From Methylobacterium sp. UNC378MF (GTDB lineage Bacteria; Pseudomonadota; Alphaproteobacteria; Rhizobiales; Beijerinckiaceae): a stretch of DNA of 64,000 bases. The position numbers and the translations under genes are program-made. Below the pieces are notes generated by a model. That model ran no database searches. It had not been told where the DNA came from and saw nothing but the letters and a program-made list of their open reading frames with translations. The stretch is taken from the NCBI RefSeq assembly GCF_900103195.1, contig NZ_FMWU01000005.1:202827-266826 (forward strand), read 5' to 3'. Shown here piece after piece: positions 59,657-64,000 of the stretch (positions within the stretch are counted from its first letter, which is position 1; each line of letters starts with the position of its first letter).

Positions 59657-60793
59657 ATGGACGACTTCATCCTCGAGAACGCGACCCTGGTCCTGCCGGA
59701 CCGGGTGCAACGCGGCTGGCTCGCGGTGTCGGACGGTGCGATCGCCGAGATCGGCGAGGGGCGCCCGCCCGCGCGCGGCCTCGATTGCGGCGGCGACCAC
59801 CTGATCCCCGGCCTGATCGAGCTGCACACGGACCATCTGGAGAGCCATTACGCGCCGCGCCCGAAGGTGCGCTGGCACCCGCTCGGCGCGGTGCTCGCCT
59901 ACGACGCGCAGATCACCGCCTCGGGCATCACGACGGTGTTCGATTCGCTGCGCGCCGGCAGCGACCCGGACGGCAGCGGCCTCGGCTCCGAGCTGGAGCA
60001 GCTCGCCGGCGCCATCGCCACCGCCCGGGCCGGCGACCTGTTCCGGGCCGAGCACTTCACCCATCTGCGCTGCGAGTTGCCCTCCACGGACGTGCTGGAC
60101 ACGGTGGCGAGCTTCACGGCCCGCTATCCGGTCGGACTGATCTCGCTGATGGACCACACGCCCGGCCAGCGGCAGTTCCGCGACATGGAGAAGTACTACA
60201 CCTACGCCACCCGGGGCGGCCGGCCCATGGAGGAGATCCACGCCAACACCGAGCGCAAGATCCGCGACGGAAGGGCGCTCAACGCCAAGAACCGGCCGGC
60301 TCTGGTCCAGTTCGCCCGCGAGATGGGCATCCCGCTCGCGAGCCACGACGACACCACCCTGGCCGATGTCGACCTCGCGGTCGGCGAGGGCGTGCGGCTG
60401 GCCGAGTTTCCCACCACCCTGGCGGCGGCCGAGGCCGCGCACCGGCAGGGCATCACCGTGATGATGGGGGCACCGAACCTGATCCGCGGCGGCTCGCATT
60501 CCGGCAACGTCGCCGCCCTGGCGCTGGCCGAGGCCGGGCACCTCGATATCCTCTCGTCGGATTACGTGCCGGCGAGCCTGCTGATGGCGGCCTTCCTGCT
60601 GCCCGAACAGGCGCCCGCGATCACGCTGCCCCAGGCGCTCGCCACCGTCACGGCCAACCCCGCCCGCGCCACCGGCCTGACCGATCGCGGCGCCCTGGCG
60701 CCCGGGTTGCGGGCTGACCTCGTGCGCGTGCAGCGGGCCGAGGGGGTGCCGGTGGTCCGCCAGGTCTGGCGCGCCGGCCGGCGGGTCGCCTGA
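59657..60793 (+). CDS. phnM: Alpha-D-ribose 1-methylphosphonate 5-triphosphate diphosphatase
   Basis: Amidohydrolase of 378 aa that removes diphosphate from the triphosphorylated intermediate. The metal-binding HTDHLESHY is near residue 57, with MDHTPGQRQF, EIHANTERK-type and LASHDDTTLADVDLAVGEGV blocks, and a C-terminal GNVAALALAEAGHLDILSSD containing the final Asp. ATG 59657 starts directly at MDDFILENATLVLPDRVQRG. It shares its last base with the phnN ATG. Confidence 0.95.
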   Translation: MDDFILENATLVLPDRVQRGWLAVSDGAIAEIGEGRPPARGLDCGGDHLIPGLIELHTDHLESHYAPRPKVRWHPLGAVLAYDAQITASGITTVFDSLRAGSDPDGSGLGSELEQLAGAIATARAGDLFRAEHFTHLRCELPSTDVLDTVASFTARYPVGLISLMDHTPGQRQFRDMEKYYTYATRGGRPMEEIHANTERKIRDGRALNAKNRPALVQFAREMGIPLASHDDTTLADVDLAVGEGVRLAEFPTTLAAAEAAHRQGITVMMGAPNLIRGGSHSGNVAALALAEAGHLDILSSDYVPASLLMAAFLLPEQAPAITLPQALATVTANPARATGLTDRGALAPGLRADLVRVQRAEGVPVVRQVWRAGRRVA

Positions 60794-61323
60794 TGCCGGG
60801 CTGCCTCGTCCTCGTCGTCGGCCCGAGCGGGGCCGGCAAGGACACGCTGATCCGGCTCGCCCGGGCGGCCCTGGCCGGCGACCCGCGCTACGTCTTCCCG
60901 CGCCGCCTCGTCACCCGGCCGCCCTCGGCCGACGAGGACAACGACGAGATCGACGAGGCCGCCTTCGCCGAGGGCTGCGCGGCGGCCCGCTTCACCCTGA
61001 GCTGGCGTGCCCACGGCCTCGGCTACGCCCTCCCTGCGGAGGCCGGCCGGCTCGCCGCAGACGGTCATGTGGTGATCTGCAACGTCTCGCGCCGGGTCGT
61101 CGCGGAGGCGCGGAGGACCTGCCGGCGCGTGAGCGTCGTCGAAGTCACGGCCCCGCCCGAGATCCTGGCGCGGCGCATCACCGCCCGGGGCCGGTCCCAG
61201 GACGGCGATCTCGCAGCACGTCTCACCCGGGAGGTGCCGGTCGAGGCGGATCTGAGGATCCTCAACACCGGTGCTCCGGAGGCGGGCGCCGAACGTCTGG
61301 TGGCGCATCTGCGCAGCTGCTGA
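60793..61323 (+). CDS. phnN: Ribose 1,5-bisphosphate phosphokinase
   Basis: Small kinase of 176 aa that converts ribose 1,5-bisphosphate to PRPP and so ends phosphonate catabolism. The P-loop is LVVGPSGAGKDTLIRLAR at residues 5-22. RRLVTRPPSADEDNDEIDEA is the nucleoside-monophosphate kinase-like lid region, and FTLSWRAHGLGYALP is typical of PhnN. Start ATG 60793 overlaps the phnM stop (TGATG). Last gene of the operon; no phnP or phnO follows. Confidence 0.94.
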   Translation: MPGCLVLVVGPSGAGKDTLIRLARAALAGDPRYVFPRRLVTRPPSADEDNDEIDEAAFAEGCAAARFTLSWRAHGLGYALPAEAGRLAADGHVVICNVSRRVVAEARRTCRRVSVVEVTAPPEILARRITARGRSQDGDLAARLTREVPVEADLRILNTGAPEAGAERLVAHLRSC

Positions 61324-61560
61324 GCCGGCTATCCGCGGGATCCGCCGGTACGGGCTCATGCCGCGCGTGCTCTCTCCCGGTCCGATGGAGCAAAGCGGAA
61401 CCCGATCCGGGCTCTGGCACAGGAAGCAGCCCACCACGGCACAGGTCGATCAGGTTGGGTGCTTCACGACGTCTTGTACTGGATGCCGGGTCGCACTGTG
61501 CTGCCGCTGCCGGCACCCGGGAACAGGGCGGTGCTCGATAGGACGCGCCGTTCGGCCATG

Positions 61561-61594
61561 AAAAAGGGCGCGTACCGGATCCGGTACGCGCCCT
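61561..61594 (-). terminator. Strong intrinsic terminator
   Basis: A perfect 15-bp palindromic stem (arm AGGGCGCGTACCGGA), followed on the minus strand by five T residues. It is a classical rho-independent terminator for the outer-membrane protein gene, and its hairpin would also act on transcripts coming from phnN. Confidence 0.85.
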
Positions 61595-61602
61595 GCAGGT
61601 CG

Positions 61603-61624
61603 GCCCGGGACACCTGTCCCGGGC
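61603..61624 (-). terminator. Second hairpin upstream of the terminator
   Basis: GCCCGGGACA / TGTCCCGGGC, a 10-bp perfect stem with a 2-nt loop, 13 bp past the outer-membrane protein stop. It may protect the mRNA 3' end or act together with the terminator 9 bp further on. Confidence 0.6.
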
Positions 61625-61637
61625 GCTACTTGGAAGA

Positions 61638-62501
61638 TTAGAGGCCGCCGAACTTGTAGTTGAAGCCAGCGCGAACGATGCTGCCCTCGGTGCGGAAGCG
61701 CGAGATATACCCGCCGTTGCCGACGCCCGGGATCGCGCCGACGAGCACGTTCTGGCTGCCGAGATCGTAATGCAGGTACTCGGCCTTCACCGTGATGGCG
61801 TCGTACTTGATGCCGATGTAGCGGCCGAGCGCGAAGGTGTTCAGGAAGCTGTCGGTCGGCAGCGCGAACTCGATGCCGCCACCGTAGGCGAAGCCGGTCT
61901 TGAAGTCGTCGTAGCGGCCGGCGAACTGCAGGCGGCCGCCGGGGGTGAAGAAGTTGGCGTCGTGGAACACGTTGCCGTAGGCGAGGCCGCCCATCCCGTA
62001 GACCAGGACGCGGTCAAAGGCGTAGCCGACGCGGCCCGTGAGCGTGCCGAGCCAGTCGAGGCTCTGGCGGAACTGGCTGAGGTTCGGCGGGCCGCCCGCG
62101 ACGTTGCCGGTGCCGAGCACGACCCGGTTCTTGGTGATGTCGGTCCAGTCGATGCTGTTGGCGACACCGACCACGATGCCGGCGCCCGGCGTGAACTGGT
62201 AGTTGTAGCCTGCCGTGCCGCCGATGTTGGCGAAGCCGTCCTGCGTGGTCGAGGTCAGGAACGGACGGCGGCCGAGCGCCACGTTGGCGGCGTTGCCCGG
62301 CTGGACGCCGACGGTCGTGATGCGCTCGCGATCCGTGAAGGTGTAGGCCGACTCGAGACCGGCGTAGAAGCCCGTCCAGGTGAAGACCGGCACCGGCGTG
62401 AAGGCCGGCGGCGGCGCGGCGCGGCGCGGCAGATCGGCGGCGGAGGCGGCCGTCGTGACCAGGGCCGTCGCGGCGGTGGCGAGGAGGAACTTCTTCATCA
62501 T
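61638..62501 (-). CDS. Outer-membrane beta-barrel protein (Omp25/31-like)
   Basis: Exported barrel protein of 287 aa. The signal peptide MMKKFLLATAATALVTTAAS ends near ASA-ADLP. The mature start ADLPRRAAPPPAFTPVPVFT, then FTWTGFYAGLESAYTF, is the hallmark of alphaproteobacterial outer-membrane porin-like proteins (Omp25, RopB). Alternating beta strands with Gly-rich turns follow (LDWLGTLTGRVGYAFDRVLV, then YGMGGLAYGNVFHDANFF). It ends NYKFGGL rather than with the usual terminal Phe. Probably an abundant structural protein. A strong terminator lies just downstream. Confidence 0.9.
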   Translation of the reverse strand: MMKKFLLATAATALVTTAASAADLPRRAAPPPAFTPVPVFTWTGFYAGLESAYTFTDRERITTVGVQPGNAANVALGRRPFLTSTTQDGFANIGGTAGYNYQFTPGAGIVVGVANSIDWTDITKNRVVLGTGNVAGGPPNLSQFRQSLDWLGTLTGRVGYAFDRVLVYGMGGLAYGNVFHDANFFTPGGRLQFAGRYDDFKTGFAYGGGIEFALPTDSFLNTFALGRYIGIKYDAITVKAEYLHYDLGSQNVLVGAIPGVGNGGYISRFRTEGSIVRAGFNYKFGGL

Positions 62502-62809
62502 GGCGGGGGTCCGAGGTGATGCGTTGTTGCCGCCACTTAAGCTCGGCCGTGCGAATCCCGCTATGCCCGCGATGCCACACTGTGGCGCCAAAGCGTCTTC
62601 GTTACTGCGGAGCATTGATGTTTCGGCGTTCAAGACTCTCTTCCGCGGCTTGACAGCGGGACCTGTCGCCGGGCTCCCGCGCGCCACGGAGCTTGATCCC
62701 TGGCGGCCGACCCTCTAAGCGGACCGCGTTTTTCGCCCCTGTCCGAACTTCGGGGCGGCTGACCAGGATTCGGGGCCCCCGTGTGGTCCCGGCCGCAGGA
62801 ATGGGAATC
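62502..62809. other. 308-bp divergent gap before tuf
   Basis: No tRNA or gene seen. TTGACA at 62650-62655 could be a -35 for tuf, but no AT-rich -10 stands 16-18 bp after it. The Shine-Dalgarno of tuf (AGGAATGGGAAT) is in its last 15 bases. Confidence 0.4.

Positions 62810-64000
<1,191 letters not shown>

Larger units (their letters stand above)
61324..61637. other. 314-bp gap with tandem hairpins
   Basis: Between the convergent phnN and outer-membrane protein genes. Two strong hairpins occupy its right end (listed separately). The left 230 bp have no convincing gene. Confidence 0.5.

Noticed and set aside
62650..62678. TTGACA as a strong tuf promoter
   Set aside because: The -35 is perfect, but the expected -10 position reads GC-rich, so it is kept only as a remark.

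Overview
The window is GC-rich, densely coded chromosomal DNA from an alphaproteobacterium, most likely Methylobacterium or a close relative. The assignment is inferred from the gene set: a MucR/Ros regulator, NnrU, OpgD/OpgH, a small DHFR-like protein reminiscent of methylotroph dihydromethanopterin reductase, an alphaproteobacterial phn cluster, and many intergenic copies of a GCGAGCGCAGCGAAGCAATCC-type repeat. No rRNA, tRNA, CRISPR array, IS element or prophage was recognised. Both ends touch genes: an acetate-CoA ligase/GNAT fusion enters from the left, and tuf ends exactly at the last base.

Layout. 1-14.5 kb: cell-envelope and housekeeping genes (two L,D-transpeptidases, an acyltransferase, a Tat-exported GH10 xylanase, zwf, and a divergent opgD/opgH pair for periplasmic glucans). 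14.5-26.4 kb: moaA, radA, alr, cvpA, purF, a DHFR-family gene, a YbdK-type ligase, der, a YfgM-like TPR protein and nnrU. 26.5-32.1 kb: a secreted Asp-box protein, small unknowns (one built from tandem pentapeptides), a lytic transglycosylase, a SRAP-family protein and a zinc alcohol/formaldehyde dehydrogenase. At 32.3 kb there is a perfect 16-bp parS site. 32.4-36.5 kb: a four-gene overlapping operon coding for a GT1 glycosyltransferase, a ferredoxin, a ferredoxin reductase and a cytochrome P450. 36.7-38.8 kb: two TPM proteins and LemA. 39.4-44.2 kb: LysR, a CaiB CoA-transferase, an HMG-CoA-lyase-type enzyme and an MFS transporter, which look like an organic-acid catabolic unit. 44.2-46.1 kb: a decayed AraC regulator, a MucR paralogue without zinc cysteines and a regulator fragment.

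46.2-61.3 kb is a coherent phosphorus-scavenging island. It holds a Pit phosphate transporter, a GT21-type glycosyltransferase (candidate glycolipid synthase), a DUF1045 2H-phosphoesterase, a phn hexapeptide transferase, the phnCDEE phosphonate importer, the phnF repressor and phnGHIJKLMN (C-P lyase). Direct-repeat elements resembling PHO boxes (7-4-7 spacing, sharing a CCAA spacer) precede pit, phnC and phnG, so the island looks PhoB-controlled. No phnP is present, which makes the 2H phosphoesterase a candidate for the missing cyclic phosphodiesterase step. The window closes with an outer-membrane beta-barrel gene, which has a strong intrinsic terminator, and with tuf.

The most interesting items are the phosphorus island with its co-transcribed GT21 enzyme, the P450/ferredoxin/reductase/glycosyltransferase operon, and the parS site.
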